Shown piece after piece: positions 10,212 through 22,007 of a stretch of 64,000 nucleotides of DNA. Where the stretch lies: contig JAXGGA010003027.1 in NCBI GenBank assembly GCA_038373865.1, positions 1 to 64,000 on the forward strand, written 5' to 3'. The notes under the pieces were generated by a model. The model was not told the origin of the DNA. It saw nothing but the letters and a program-made list of their open reading frames with translations, and did not search any database. The translations under genes and the position numbers were made by a program. Source of the DNA: Uloborus plumipes (taxonomy: Eukaryota; Arthropoda; Arachnida; Araneae; Uloboridae). Position 1 is the stretch's first letter. Each line of letters begins with the position of its first letter.

Positions 10212-12114
10212 CTAGCAGAACCCGGCAGACGTTGTTCTGCCTAGATGTATATTTCGTCTCCACATGGTGTTTTGGATGTAAAAATTTATAAAGCGTTGTT
10301 GAAAATAGTCATGAAAGATTTTAAAAATTCTAAATTAAGCAAAGTTATCTTCTGATAAAGTTATTCAATAAAAAAGTTCATTTTCCTTTAAAACTATAAA
10401 ACTATGTTCTGTAGAGTTGGAAAACACAGATGTCCACTTCTTAAAAAGTTAATAAAGTCACTTAGAAGGCTAAACTAAGCTTAACAACAATGGCGGACTT
10501 GTTGAAATTTTGAAATGTAAAGATGCAAGTGATACTTAAACTTGACAGTACTTGAAGAAACGTCTTAAAACAGAAAAGTAACACGTCCTTTTGAATAAAA
10601 AAAAACATGGAAGAATGGTTGTACTTTAATAATTTGATGGCATAAGCTATCGGGAAATACTCGTCCATACGCACAACCGTTTGAAAATTAAGTAACAACA
10701 TATCTAGGACGAAAGTCATTTATGTACTTGGAAGTACCTGGGGCGGAGCCCCCTACCTTCCTGTCTTTTCATTGGGTGAGAATGGAGAGCGGCATGAGCC
10801 TGGACCAATACAACATATCTAATGCGAAGAAATGAGTTCCATAAATTTTGCACGTGTGGCACAATTTGAGCAAGCATGAATATATTATTCGCAAGGCTGA
10901 AAACAATTTCAATGACCTATTTGATGCTCAATACCCACCATTCCTTACGTCGTTAATAATTTTTAACATTGCTGTTAATGACAAATATTACGGACATGAA
11001 AAAACAAACACCTTAAAAAATATAGTAGCATTTGAGTACTGTCATGCAATAATATGTTTGTCTGAGAAGGAAACATATTTAATCAGGTATTTATCATACA
11101 CAAATAATTTTTTCTACTCTCGAAAACAAAAATGGTTGCGTAGCAACGCACCTTGGAAAATTTCAATTATTGAAGGTTCTTGGCGCTATTTAAAAAGTCG
11201 CCAATTTGGTAGCTAATTTGGGATACCTTGGATAATTCTGAACCCCTATGCTTTCCATAAATAAAGAAACAAACGTATTATCACTTTTGTGAAAGAGAAA
11301 TTGTCGCCAAATGTTGAGGTACTCTCCATAAAGCTGATTACTTTTTGACAATCTGAAATCAATTTGAATATTATATTTGGCGCTAAATGTACACCATTCC
11401 GTAAGGCGTTAAAATAATTTCCAACATTGCGGTATATCATAGCAAATAGTATGGACATGAAAACGAACTATTGATTGGATATTTGGCGAGAAAATATAGC
11501 AACATACTTTGATTGAAAACAGCAATAGGTATAAAGAACAAAATAGTGTTCGTCTGGAAAATAATGCATGACATCTAAGCCTCTACAAATCTAAAGGAGT
11601 TCCAAAATATGAAACTGAATCGCATTTGTTTTTAAAAAAAGATTAATCTGTTAATCAAATACCTTTTTTATCCTTTATACTTGAGATAGTTATTAGGAAA
11701 ATTTAAAAAAAGATTAATCTGTTAATCAAATACCTTTTTTATCCTTTATACTTGAGATAGTTTTGGGAAAACTTCCATTATTGAGGGCTCTTAGCGTGAT
11801 TTAAAAGATCGCCAAATTTACGATAGCAAGAAATTCCAACTATCTGCCAGAGAGTTGAGTTGATACACTAAATACTCGATTGGATTGATGAAAGCCTTCG
11901 AAAATGGAGTTTTAAATTGAAATTGCAAAGACAGAATCAGGTCTAAAATTGAAATAAAAAAATAACTACCCATCGGATTTTGTTGAAACTGGTCTCTAAA
12001 CCTTCCCAGTACCAAAAAGAACAAACGGTGAAAATTTCTGCCAAATCTCCCTGGTAGTTTCTGAGATCTTAGGGAACACACACACACACCAACATTCATT
12101 TTTATATATATAGA
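10212..12114 (-). mobile_element. non-autonomous Helitron, minus strand, 1.9 kb
   Basis: On the minus strand it begins TCTATATATATAAAAATG (plus 12114 downward) and ends CTAG (plus 10215-10212). It sits between A and T as Helitrons do. A hairpin GGCAGA-ACAACG-TCTGCC lies just inside the 3' end. A second copy occupies 29226-31502. No Rep or helicase motif is present; frames inside such as 10848-11216 are repeat sequence. It carries an internal diverged duplication and a 71-bp tandem duplication at 11631-11772. Confidence 0.75.
11631..11772. repeat. 71-bp tandem duplication inside the Helitron
   Basis: TTTAAAAAAAGATTAATCTG through CTTGAGATAG occurs twice at an offset of 71 bases. The second Helitron copy (29226-31502) has a single unit, so the duplication arose after the copies separated. 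Confidence 0.85.
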
Positions 12115-13167
12115 TAAAGTGTTCATCAGTCAAAATCCGTTACAAATTGAAAAGTAAAAGGCTTAAAAAGGAGACTCACAAGATTTGTGGAAATGGGTCG
12201 GTTTCATTTCCCTGGTGTATCTCTTTTTCAGCATATGACCGAAATAATAAAGCTTTTTTGTCGGGAATAAAATGTTCAAGTATTATTAAAATTGTGTTTC
12301 TTATTTTTTTCTTGATATTTTTTTATAAATTTTGTGCAATAAAAATGGTTAAAAGATCTTTAATAAATAATTCTTCCCAGCTAAGTGCCGCTTTTGGGGA
12401 AAATATTTGTTCATAACTGTAAATCTTTGATTAAACTACAAAATGTCAAGTTTTAAGAATATGATTACTGTTTATTTTGTATTTTTTTCTACTAATTCAA
12501 ACGCTAACTTATGTTTTATACTGCAAATCAAGAATAAACCTTTATAATTTTAAATTTTATTTAAAATTGTACAGTGCCTCAGGTAACTACGTAACTATAC
12601 TATTCGTTGAACTACTCAAGTAATTGAAAAATATTCTTCACAAAAACGGAAGAAACAATTTAACTTTTCATTTCGAATCTACGAATTCGAAACTTTATTT
12701 GTGTTGCCCTGGTACTGAATACATACGAGAACCTAAACAATGAAAACTAAAACAAACTAAGCCGTTCAATGAAAAGTTAAACAGCTGAATGAAATTTGAA
12801 AAACAACGTACAAATACTCAGTCAGTTTAACACAAAATAGTTTTGTTCTTTTTTAACAATGAATTTTTTATTCAGTTTCACAAATGACGACTAAAGATAG
12901 CTGAATTTATCTCAAAATGTTTGTTTTGAAATTTTACCTGGCATTCATTTCTTAGTATGGCAGTTGTACGGAATTTTTTTTCCAATAACAAATTAGGGGC
13001 CTATCCTCACGATTTAAATATATTGAACAAGAAAAGCACGTATTATATTTATCTGAACTAACATTTCATTACTTCAGGCCTTATTAAGACGGGCATCAAA
13101 AGTACATTTTTAATAAAAGTGTCATTTAAAGTATTTAAATGCTTCTGCGTATGTATATTTTTTGTTG
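12115..13167. other. no gene seen
   Basis: AT-rich, with no repeat or exon that I can support. Confidence 0.5.
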
Positions 13168-13169
13168 TA

Positions 13170-13901
13170 CAGCGAACTCTCACTTATACACCGCCTCATT
13201 TATGCGCCTTTTTCACTTCTACGACGATTTTAAATGGTCCCAGCACATTCCATAGTAAAAGAATGGTACAGTCAAACCCACTTAATGGAACAGTGCGAAT
13301 GGAATGCCACGAAAAAATATTCTAATAAGCGGGATATTCTATTATCCGGGACAAAAACAATGCTTTACAACGATTTGGTGTATTGAAAATGTATTACATT
13401 AAGCGGGGTATTCCTTTAACCGATATTCTAATAAGCGGGCTCGACTGTATTATCATTCGTTTATGCATAATTCTAAAGAAAAATATTTCACTTATGCTCC
13501 GAATTATCCATAAAATATAAAAAATATATATATACTTATTTTCTTTAAAAATAAGCATTTTTCATCACTTTCCTCTTTAATCTTTTACCTTTATTGCTCA
13601 CGGAATTTGTTTTTTCCGCATGAGAGAGACACTTACCTATTATGGATCGTTTTAAAGATAACAGTTTGTAACTAGATATGCTACAATTTTGGTTTTCTCT
13701 TCATCATTGTAGTTACGTTACAGTAATTGCCAAACCGTAGTAATTTGTCCTTTATCAATAGAAACATTCTTATTCATTCTCTCATTAGAACCTATGTTGC
13801 GTTTTAGTCCTTTAAATATGCTTGTTCACCAATACGTCTCTCTCACTTATGCGCCTTTTTCTGTCGGTTCCTTAGGCCGGCGTATAAGTGAGAGTTCACT
13901 A
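13170..13901 (+). mobile_element. Tigger/pogo-like MITE with a nested second MITE
   Basis: TA-flanked ends CAGCGAACTCTCACTTAT and ATAAGTGAGAGTTCACT are inverted repeats. A reverse-oriented, uninterrupted copy lies at 59813-60364. Removing the nested 13269-13447 element leaves about 553 bp, the size of the other copy. There is no transposase frame. The pogo/Tigger assignment comes from the TA target and the style of the termini. Confidence 0.7.
13269..13447. mobile_element. 179-bp Tigger-like MITE nested in 13170-13901
   Basis: Its ends CAGTCAAACCCACTTAAT and ATAAGCGGGCTCGACTG are inverted repeats flanked by TA on both sides (13267-13268, 13448-13449). The surrounding sequence joins cleanly when compared with the empty site in the copy at 59813-60364. 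Confidence 0.75.
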
Positions 13902-13954
13902 TAACTTTATTTCTTCTACAACCATGTATTAACATTGAATAAATTTTCTTATGT

Positions 13955-16080
13955 GCCTCTCGCTGTCATTTAATAATTAATAAAACATTATAAACAGTAC
14001 TATTCCTTCAGAAACTTTACCATAACTAGATTCTAAGAGAAAAAATGAGAAAAAGAGGCGTAAATAAATTTTACTCTCATATGCAGCACATTTATCAAGT
14101 ATTTTATCCTCTTTGTGCCCAAGAGAGGAGTGCCACCTTATCTTCACTGATTCAACAATTAATTGACAAAGCCAAGTTTTATACATAATGGAAAAGAGTT
14201 TTGGCGCTTGGCACATCACTTGCGTCTGAATTATGAAACGATTCAACCCTCAGTCAGACGGCTAAACCACTGGTATTCCTTCTTCACCGAGTAAAAAGGC
14301 TCTAATTTGCGTTGATTAGGCGTCTGATGAATTTTCCTTGTATTTTTGAGTCTTTTATTTCATCCAATAATTTACCAAGTTGAGCTTTATAACTTAATGC
14401 AAAACAGGCTTAGCACATCACTAACACCCGTAATAGCCACACGATTTGTCCTTCTGTCAGACAGTCAAACTGGTGGTTGAATCCTTCCTTAACTAATTGG
14501 CTGCAATCTCAGAGTCAAACAGTCAGATTAATGCTGGCGTTAAAAACACAAAAATGGTAAAAGTTTGATTTGAAGTATTTAAATTTTCTGCAGGTGTTAT
14601 TTTAAATCTTAAATTCATATTTATCGAAATGAACTAGAATTAAAGAAAGCTGAATATATATCTTTCGCAGGCCTTTCACAACTAATAAATCCCTATGAAC
14701 AGTGCCATTCCTTCAGAAACTTAACAGGAAATCGATTCCAAGAGAAAGAAACATATCTCTGCTTTAGGGCCACAGTGACGGCTTTCACTGCGGCAATAAA
14801 TTTTACTCTCAGATGCAGCTTTTGTCCTCTGTGTACCCAAAAGATGGGTCTATCTAATCTCTGTTTGAGATCTTAACTTACAAAGGGTCATACATAATGC
14901 AAAACAATCTTGGAACTTTGCACATCTTTTGCGTCAGTATCAGCTAAACGATTCCACTCTCAGACGGCTAAACAGCAGGTCTTAATTCTTCACATAAACA
15001 AAAGCTTTTTATTTGCATACCATTATATTGCATACCGACTGACCATATTTGACTATTTTTGAGACAACTATTTTATCGATTAATTGCTCAAGTCGAGTTT
15101 TATACGTAATGGAAAACAGGCTTCGCAGATCACTTACGCCAGTATTAACCACACAATTTAAGCTTCAGTCAACCAGTCTAACCAGATGTTGAATCCTTCT
15201 TCACTTTTATTTCAATCTTCACCTTCGTCTTCAATCGGAAGTTCAAGCAGTTTGAATAATAAGGGCGTTAAAAACACAAAGTTAGAAACAGTTTGATATG
15301 AAGCATTTTTAACTTTTCTGTAAGTAAAGCAGTGACTAACCGCCCCTAAGCAAAAGGCTAAGGCAGGAAGGAACATGTAAAACGCCACCAACTCGGCTAA
15401 TTCGATCCATGGACTGCAGTTTCGTGCTTATTATGCATACATCAGCATGGAATACGAAACTAGTCGAGTTGCAAGCAAAAATCCTCTTATAAGCATGCAT
15501 GTTCCTGCCTTAGCCCTTAGTTAGCGGCGGTTACTCACTGTTTTATACCCAAGCTCTGCCTTAAAATTTACGATTTGTACCGTACCAAGTGCGGTCGTTC
15601 GCTGGTGTTCTGATTTCACATTAGCTACCAGATTTTTTTCGGCTCTCTTTGCTTTATAAGAGGATTTTTGCCTCCAACTCAGCTAGTTTCGTATTCCATG
15701 CTGGTAAGTGCATATTAAGCACGAAACTGCAGTCCATGGATCAAAATAGCCGAGTTGGCGGTGTTTTGCATACTTCTGTAAGTGTTGTTTTTAATCGTAA
15801 CTTCGTATTTACTGAAAACAAAAAGACTAATGAAGAATAAACCTTTCTATGTCTCTTTTCCACAGCCCTTTCACAATTAATAAAACCCTATGAACAGTGC
15901 CACTTCTTCAGAAACTTTACAGGAAATCGATTCCAAGAGAAAGAGAGAGAGAAAAAAAGCGTAACTCTGCTTTAGGGCTACAGTGACGGCTTTCACTGCG
16001 GCAATAAATTTTACTCTCAGATGCTGCGCATTTATCACAGCTTTTATCCTCTCCGTACCCAAAAAATAAAGGACTTCTGA
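13955..16080. repeat. tandem array of about 700-bp units
   Basis: Landmarks recur in order: CACAA(C/T)TAATAAA, CTTCAGAAACTTTAC, AATAAATTTTACTCTCA(G/T)ATGC, CAGACGGCTAAAC, then CGTTAAAAACACAAA. Unit 1 starts near 13955, unit 2 near 14665 and a truncated unit 3 near 15862. Each unit also holds internal sub-repeats of about 200 bp. The frames on the minus strand (13977-14246, 15877-16134) are not conserved between units, so coding is unlikely. Confidence 0.7.
15325..15773. mobile_element. 449-bp insertion built of inverted repeats, inside array unit 2
   Basis: TTCTGTAAG flanks it on both sides (15316-15324, 15774-15782), while the neighbouring unit has a single related copy (TTCTGCAGG), so this looks like a target duplication of 8-9 bp. 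Inside, 15378-15497 is inverted at 15652-15770. The outer part, CAGTGACTAACCGCC... at 15330, pairs with ...GGCGGTTACTCACTG ending at 15540. An 8-bp-class element (hAT-like) is possible. Confidence 0.6.
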
Positions 16081-16552
16081 AATCTCTGAGCCAGAAAGAG
16101 ATTCCGGGAGAATCCCTAAAGCATGGATATCCACGTGGGAATCCCCTTTTCACCATCTCATCACTTAAGATTTCGGTTACCTTTTTTTCCTCTTTTGTTT
16201 CTTGTTAGCTTAAGTACTTTATAGCATTATTTTCGACCGTGGTACATTGTTGCTGCTTTTACTGCGTCAGCGAACCGTGTACGATAAGTTCGCGCATTTG
16301 ATTTTCATATGTTTAAGAATTAGACAGGTTAGTTGGAATGGCATGACGTTGAGTTTATTTGTATTTGCTGCTTTCAAGTATGTTTGCTGCTGCTCAGTAT
16401 AAATCATACCGAAAAAAAGATATTTCAGTAACACAAAACAGAATTCATGTGTATCTTTAACAAAACCCGCAGAATCTTTGTTGTGCGGGAAACTTTCTGC
16501 AACGCAATAGCTACTAAGGCTTCGTATGGTTGTAAAGATTGTAACTTACTAC
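16081..16552. other. no gene seen
   Basis: AT-rich; nothing supported. Confidence 0.5.
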
Positions 16553-16665
16553 GACCCAGGTAGCACAAAAAACGTTTAAACGTTTTATAAACGTTTTTAA
16601 ACCGTTGTCACAACGTTAATAACCTTTTTACAATCTTTAAAAAACGAAGTGTGCTACTTCGGTAG
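16553..16665. repeat. short inverted-repeat element with AACGTTT words
   Basis: CCAGGTAGCACAAAAAACG at the left pairs with CGAAGTGTGCTACTTCGG at the right. The interior repeats AAACGTTT/AACGTT words. It is probably a small MITE; superfamily unknown. Confidence 0.45.
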
Positions 16666-16752
16666 CTGCGTGATCCGGCATTGCACGGGCGTTTCGGTTC
16701 TTTTAAGTAGTGATGAAAGTTTAAGCAAACTACTCACCGCCAAGGCTCGCCT
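16662..16752. repeat. fragment related to the Helitron at 42125-42714
   Basis: GCGTGATCCGGCATTGCACGGGC, the AAGTAGTGA words and AACTACTCACCGCCAAGGC match 42254-42340 in order, about 80% by eye. No termini are preserved. Confidence 0.45.
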
Positions 16753-16756
16753 TTAA

Positions 16757-17022
16757 CCCATTTCAGGCCAAGCATTGAAATTTTATAAAATGTTTTTTTT
16801 TTATTAAAATACGCTTGAACTACATTCATTAAGACATAAAAAAGTTTCGTGAATGAAAAATAATAATTTATTATCAAAACAAAATGTTGCGTATACGCAT
16901 CATTGGCCGAATCTATGTACAAATTATGTATAGTTGAACCATTGTATATAAGTAAAATTTTTACATTTTTGCATAAAAAAATACAAAATATTTGGAATGT
17001 AAATGTACTTGGCATTAAGGGG
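16757..17022. mobile_element. piggyBac-like MITE, 266 bp
   Basis: TTAA then CCCATTTCAGGCCAAG at the left faces CTTGGCATTAAGGGG at the right. The expected right TTAA reads CACA, so the target duplication is decayed. The small minus-strand frame at 16734-17027 is incidental. Confidence 0.4.
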
Positions 17023-17145
17023 CACAAATAAATCGTTCGGCTTTTTCATATTCATACTGTTTTACTACGGTTAACAGCATATGCTTTTTTCAACCCATAT
17101 GTATTATACATACTCACGCTATTACTTGTACTATGTTTCTGAAAC

Positions 17146-17815
17146 ATCGATATTTTAACCGGTGTTTGTTTCGATATCGATTATTTGTATTCAAGCAAAA
17201 AAAATCGAAAAAGTTTTCGATAATCATTCTTATCAAAACCTGTATATTTTTAATCAGTACTGTATATTAGGCTATCTCATGAGAAAAAAATAATATATTT
17301 TTTACAGTCGATATTTTGCATTCAAGTTTTTTTCAATGTCAAAGTTTTTTATTTCCATTAAACGTGCTAAAAATATATGCAAAAATGTCTATTGTCAATT
17401 AGTAGTTACAGTATCTATATTATTAGAATTTCTTTTTAGTACAGTCGATGTTTTTTAAACAAAAAGATGCAGTAAAAAAGTTGCATCTCTAAGCGTTAGT
17501 TACAGAATCTGTCTGACTGAAATAAATTTTCTATGATTACCAGAGATGTCTCACGGTTGGTGTTTTTTCGGGTGGCAATTTCAAAAAAATACGACAGATC
17601 CGATTGAACAGTATAGCGATTAGCAATGCAATGAGCGACTACTGAGTATTTAAATATATATAAGTAATATTTCTGGAAAAAGGTCGATGTTCTGAAACAT
17701 CGATTTTTGAAAACATCGATGTTTTTTGGTGGATGCATCGGTGTTTCAATTTCTAACATCGATGTTTGAAAATGTCGATGTTTTGTAATCGATGTTGCAC
17801 CTCTACCTAGAACTT
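17146..17815. repeat. ATCGAT-rich repeat, probably a hAT-like remnant
   Basis: Six ATCGAT and several GTCGATG or ATCGGTG words occur in two clusters (17150-17310 and 17680-17810). The right edge reads ATCGATGTTGCACCTCTAC, which resembles a hAT terminus. A matching left terminus is not clear. The 87-codon minus frame inside is built from these repeats and is not credible as a gene. Confidence 0.45.
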
Positions 17816-19572
17816 CATAATTTTAAAATATTAATTATATACGTTTTTTCACTTCAAGTTATTTTCATTGAAATAAATTTCGCTTTCATCGGCCTCTGGC
17901 TTTTTATCATCGGAGTAACACGCCTTTCCTGTATATATAGAGATTTTTTATAAGTTCTTTTAAAAGAAATTAAAGAAATCGTTAAAAGAAATTTTCACTT
18001 TTAGTCTCTGGGGTAAACGGAAACGTGATTTCCTTTGCAACCTAACAGTCATAAAGTTAAGTTTTCCATACTTAGTTACTGTAAGAGAGGTTAGTCTTAG
18101 ACACAACTCACAAAATCCAATCTCTCAATTTGTACAAAAATAAAAAGAAGTTATATGAAATAGAAACAAAGAAATTGAATGCTGTACACTGATAGCATTG
18201 GGATAAAGTGGAAACATAATGCAGCCATTATGTTTCCCTTTATAACAAGCATCCCTATATTATCATATTGTCATTTGTCTTAAAGTGTACTACAATTAAT
18301 AACAAATATAATTTACTTTTGTGAAGAATAAGTTTTAAAAAATACGTATGAAGTAGATAGTACCTAATGAGGGCTTAGTTTGTATTAAAAGAAGAGTGGA
18401 ATGCTCTACACTTCCAACATTTATTAAATGAACTACTATGCTTTTCCTAAAAAAGTGAATTATCGAATTTAAACTAAATATAACAGTTGCAATTTAACTC
18501 ACACATTTATTCGTCTTTTTTTTTTTTTCAAATGAAACTTTAAAGCTCAAAAAAGTTACCCTGTAATATTAAATTAGAATGAAACGGGTAGTTATAAACA
18601 AAAATAAAGACATAATGAATAAACACTTCATAAAGCGTGGCCTAAATATGAGTATCATATTTTAAAATACGTTTGTTCTAAAATATTTGAGCAGATTTGA
18701 CTTCTTTTCTTGCAAAGCCTTATAGCTTTCAAAATTTAATTAATTAAAATTATGTAAATGTGTTTTAGAGATGACAACAAAGTTTTATTTGAAATACCTC
18801 TTACTTGAAAGTCAAAGAGTTGAAAAAAGTTTGTTCAACTCTTACTTTATATAAACCTCTTACTCCGAGTTTAAGAACATAATACTACGTTTCAGCTCTT
18901 TTAAGTCTTTTTACGTAGTACACAATTTTTATTCATAACATTAAAACATGTAACGTTAAGAAAATGATGGTTCTAATTTAAGACATAATTATGCTTAAAC
19001 TTCCTAAAAGCATTTGATTGAATCCTAAATGCGATTGTTCTTTTAGTGCACTAATTTTCTTTATTCTACATCAAAATTTGCATGTAAATTAAATATTTGT
19101 ATTTTTAACTCCATATTTGGCTTAAAAATAAAAACTAACTATACAGCCTGTTATGCAATATGTATTTCTTAAAACCAACTCAAAGGGCTGTTCTATTTGA
19201 ACAATAAAAAAGCAGCAATCTCCCTTTAAGATTAAATTAAAATGACTAAAACTATCCATTAGCATTTAAGAATAATTATTCCAGATAAGCGACTCACTGT
19301 GGTAAACGAAAAACATTATTCAAAACTCCAGAGAACAGTTTTAATAAGATGTTTAAATTATTAAATTTCCGCAGCTCTGGTGTTATTTTTTACTTTCAAA
19401 CTTATAATTAAAATTATCTGTAAGATTTTTTTCTTAAAAGTATACGATTTTATTTTTATGGCCATGGTTAAAATATGCATAGTTTAAGTAATTTAGCAAG
19501 TAACTAATAATCACAGTTGAAGTCTTTTCATGTAAGAAATGATATTTAGGATGTGAAAAGAAATTAGATAAA
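17816..19572. other. no gene seen; 1.75 kb of AT-rich sequence
   Basis: No repeat, RNA or exon found on either strand. Confidence 0.5.
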
Positions 19573-19703
19573 AATATTTTTGAAAAAAAAAAATTGAACC
19601 GACTTCGGAACTTCACTGGACAAGTGCTCTAAAAAGTAAAAAATAATTTTATTCTTTGAACAGCATCGACACTTACATTTAAACATAAGTTTTGAAGTCG
19701 ACA
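19573..19703 (+). mobile_element. small ACCGACTTC-ended MITE, copy 1
   Basis: ACCGACTTCGGAACTTCAC at the left faces AAGTTTTGAAGTCG at the right, inverted ends with the same length and interior as 26254-26357 and 26571-26674. A T/A-rich collar (AAATATTTTTGAAAAA) precedes it in each copy. Confidence 0.7.
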
Positions 19704-19807
19704 GAAATGGTAACTAACGGTATGACCATATTTTACACGTTAAGAAAAATCCATTAAAAAAACACAATATTTTTTTTAAAAGCTTTTTCTAGAAATTAAA
19801 AAAATTG

Positions 19808-20050
19808 TCAAACATCACCTTTATTCACTTGCTCCTTCAATTGTACTATAATTTGGTGTGAAGTCAGACTTTCATGGTACACACATACCAAAGGGACCCG
19901 TTAGAGTCGGAAATCATTCACAGCACAAGAACGCATTCCTCCATAGAAAGGATAAGATATAAAAAGTACATCCATGCCTGAGCCAGGATTCAAACCCGGC
20001 ACCTCCAAATCCGAGTCAGACTTCTTTAACCACTAGACAAGGTGCGTTGC
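19808..20050 (-). repeat. tRNA-derived SINE, minus strand
   Basis: On the minus strand it reads CTTGTCTAGTGGTTAAAGAA (A-box-like) and CCGGGTTTGAATCC (B box), then a body with GGGTCCCTTTGG and GACTTCACACCAAAT that matches the SINE at 49459-49740. The tRNA-like head and shared tail define one SINE family. It is not a functional tRNA. Confidence 0.75.
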
Positions 20051-20135
20051 AGTTAAAAAATAAAAACATACGTTATTGTGAAACACCGAAATTCTAGAAT
20101 ATCCACATTCACCAGTGATTAAATGGAAATTTTAA

Positions 20136-20661
20136 TTCATTTATGCGCATATTTTTTTTAACATTTTTTTTTTTTTTTTCAATTTTTATCTGCTTAAAAC
20201 TCTTACTTGGAATGGTTTACATTCATTTTAGGCTTAAAATAGTTCGCCGTTGCCATATTTATTCAGTTATTCAATGTCCTGTTTATGGGATATTTTGCAG
20301 ATATGTGAGCCAAATACGACCATACTTGACTTTACTTTTACAAATTAGCATTACAGAAAGCATCTGTGATCAATTTTTAACAAATCATTTTTAAAAAATT
20401 TAATTTTATGAAAAATAAGTTTGCAAAAAGAACTTACTTTCTGCTGTTACCCATGCTGAATCGTTGCTTGACTGATTTGTCTGAAAATAGCTGTCAATAA
20501 ATAAACTCTGATGTCCAAATAGTGGCTCTAACTGGTTTTCTCAAGAAGAAGGACTATTTAACTTGTGAAAAACAGCATTAGTAAAATGATATACCCATTA
20601 CAGGTTTTTGTATGCAATAACTAACAAGCGTCCCGTTTTTAGGCTATTGGGCATAAATAGG
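20136..20661. mobile_element. piggyBac-like non-autonomous element, degenerate
   Basis: 20136-20426 is the inverted copy of 178-465. The right edge GGGCATAAATAGG is followed by TTAA (20662-20665), resembling the CCCATTWATG-type termini at 36831 and 494. The left terminus is not preserved. The frame at 20143-20394 lies in the repeat and is not supported as a gene. Confidence 0.5.
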
Positions 20662-20665
20662 TTAA

Positions 20666-22007
20666 CTTCTTTGAAGATGTCTTGTCTGTGGGACTGTTGA
20701 CGTGCTAATGCCCACATTCACCAAGTTTCAATCACTTTTAATAACCTATACAGGGTTCCTTTTTATTTTACATGACTTTTATTAAAAAAGTGTCAGGAAA
20801 CAAGCTTTTTTTCTTTTTCAATGTAAATTCAACGTGTAGTAAACGAACAAAAAACCCGTTGAATTAAAATACGAAACTTTCAGTAATATTAAAACAACTA
20901 TTTGCGAAAGCAGCACATACAACAACTGTTCAAAACTGACGTTCAATGATGCAATAAGAGAAAAATACAATTATAGTTTTTGAAATAAATGTATCATATA
21001 GACATTTATATAAGCTAATTTTTCAATTTCAATGTAAAAAATAATATGAATGGTTCCAATGCAATAAAATTAGAATTTCCTTCCTAAAGCAAAGCACTTC
21101 TTTCCTTTTAATAATCGCATAATAAGTTGAAATTTATGAATAAAATTAATGGTCAGCATAATAGTAATTTCCTTAAAAGCATTTTCGGTAGTTTGGGACT
21201 AGCCGTTAATAAAATTTTGCTACAGGAAAAAAACGCCTTACATTACAATTCAGTGAAAAGGCCTTCATATTTTGATGCTTCTTTTGTCCTGTTGTGCATT
21301 AACTAATATGGTAATTTTATTATGCATGTTGAGATGTTATGAAGCTTAAGTGCGAGAAATACCAATTAGTTTTTCGAATTCTCCTCGTAAGTGCTACTGA
21401 GAATTACACTAAGGACCATTATCTTTGTAAAATAATTGTATTATTTCTTTTTTTTATGTATTTTAGTAGTGGAGCAAACTTATTTATAACTATTTAAACA
21501 ATTTCTTCATTAAAAAAATGAATTTTAACATTTACAGCAGTTTTCCAAAGAACTATGAATAAAAATGAAGATTGGAAAGGTTTTGGCAACATAAAATATT
21601 TTTATGACATCTTTTATCTAGAAAAGATTGAAAAATTGCATTTTTGTTAACTGAATAGTTTTCAATTTTTCGGTAACTGAAACATGAACATTTTCAAACT
21701 TTTTTATTTACACATGCTTTATTTATTTCATTTTTATATGGCAGTTAGTTTTGTGAAAAATGAATAATGTACTGTATGAAACTAAACTCGTTTCCGCAAA
21801 CGGTATTGATTTTTAGCCTACTTTCCCATTAAAGTCAAAGAAAGCCGTAAAAGCATTAAAAGTGGGTTAATGCATCTTTAAAATAATCGCCAAGTCCAAA
21901 AAACAGTCGAAAGGAAGAAAAAATTAAATAAATATCGAAAAATTAAAAATTGAAAAGTAAGGTTTTGAGAAGGGGAATTAGTGTGTCGTTCTGTCTGTCT
22001 GCCCCCC
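20666..22007. other. no gene seen
   Basis: AT-rich unique sequence without supported features. Confidence 0.5.

Noticed and set aside
10848..11216. 122-codon frame similar to a 109-codon frame at 30522-30851
   Set aside because: The similarity exists because both lie in copies of the same Helitron; no domain, and the frames diverge at the point of an indel rather than being maintained.
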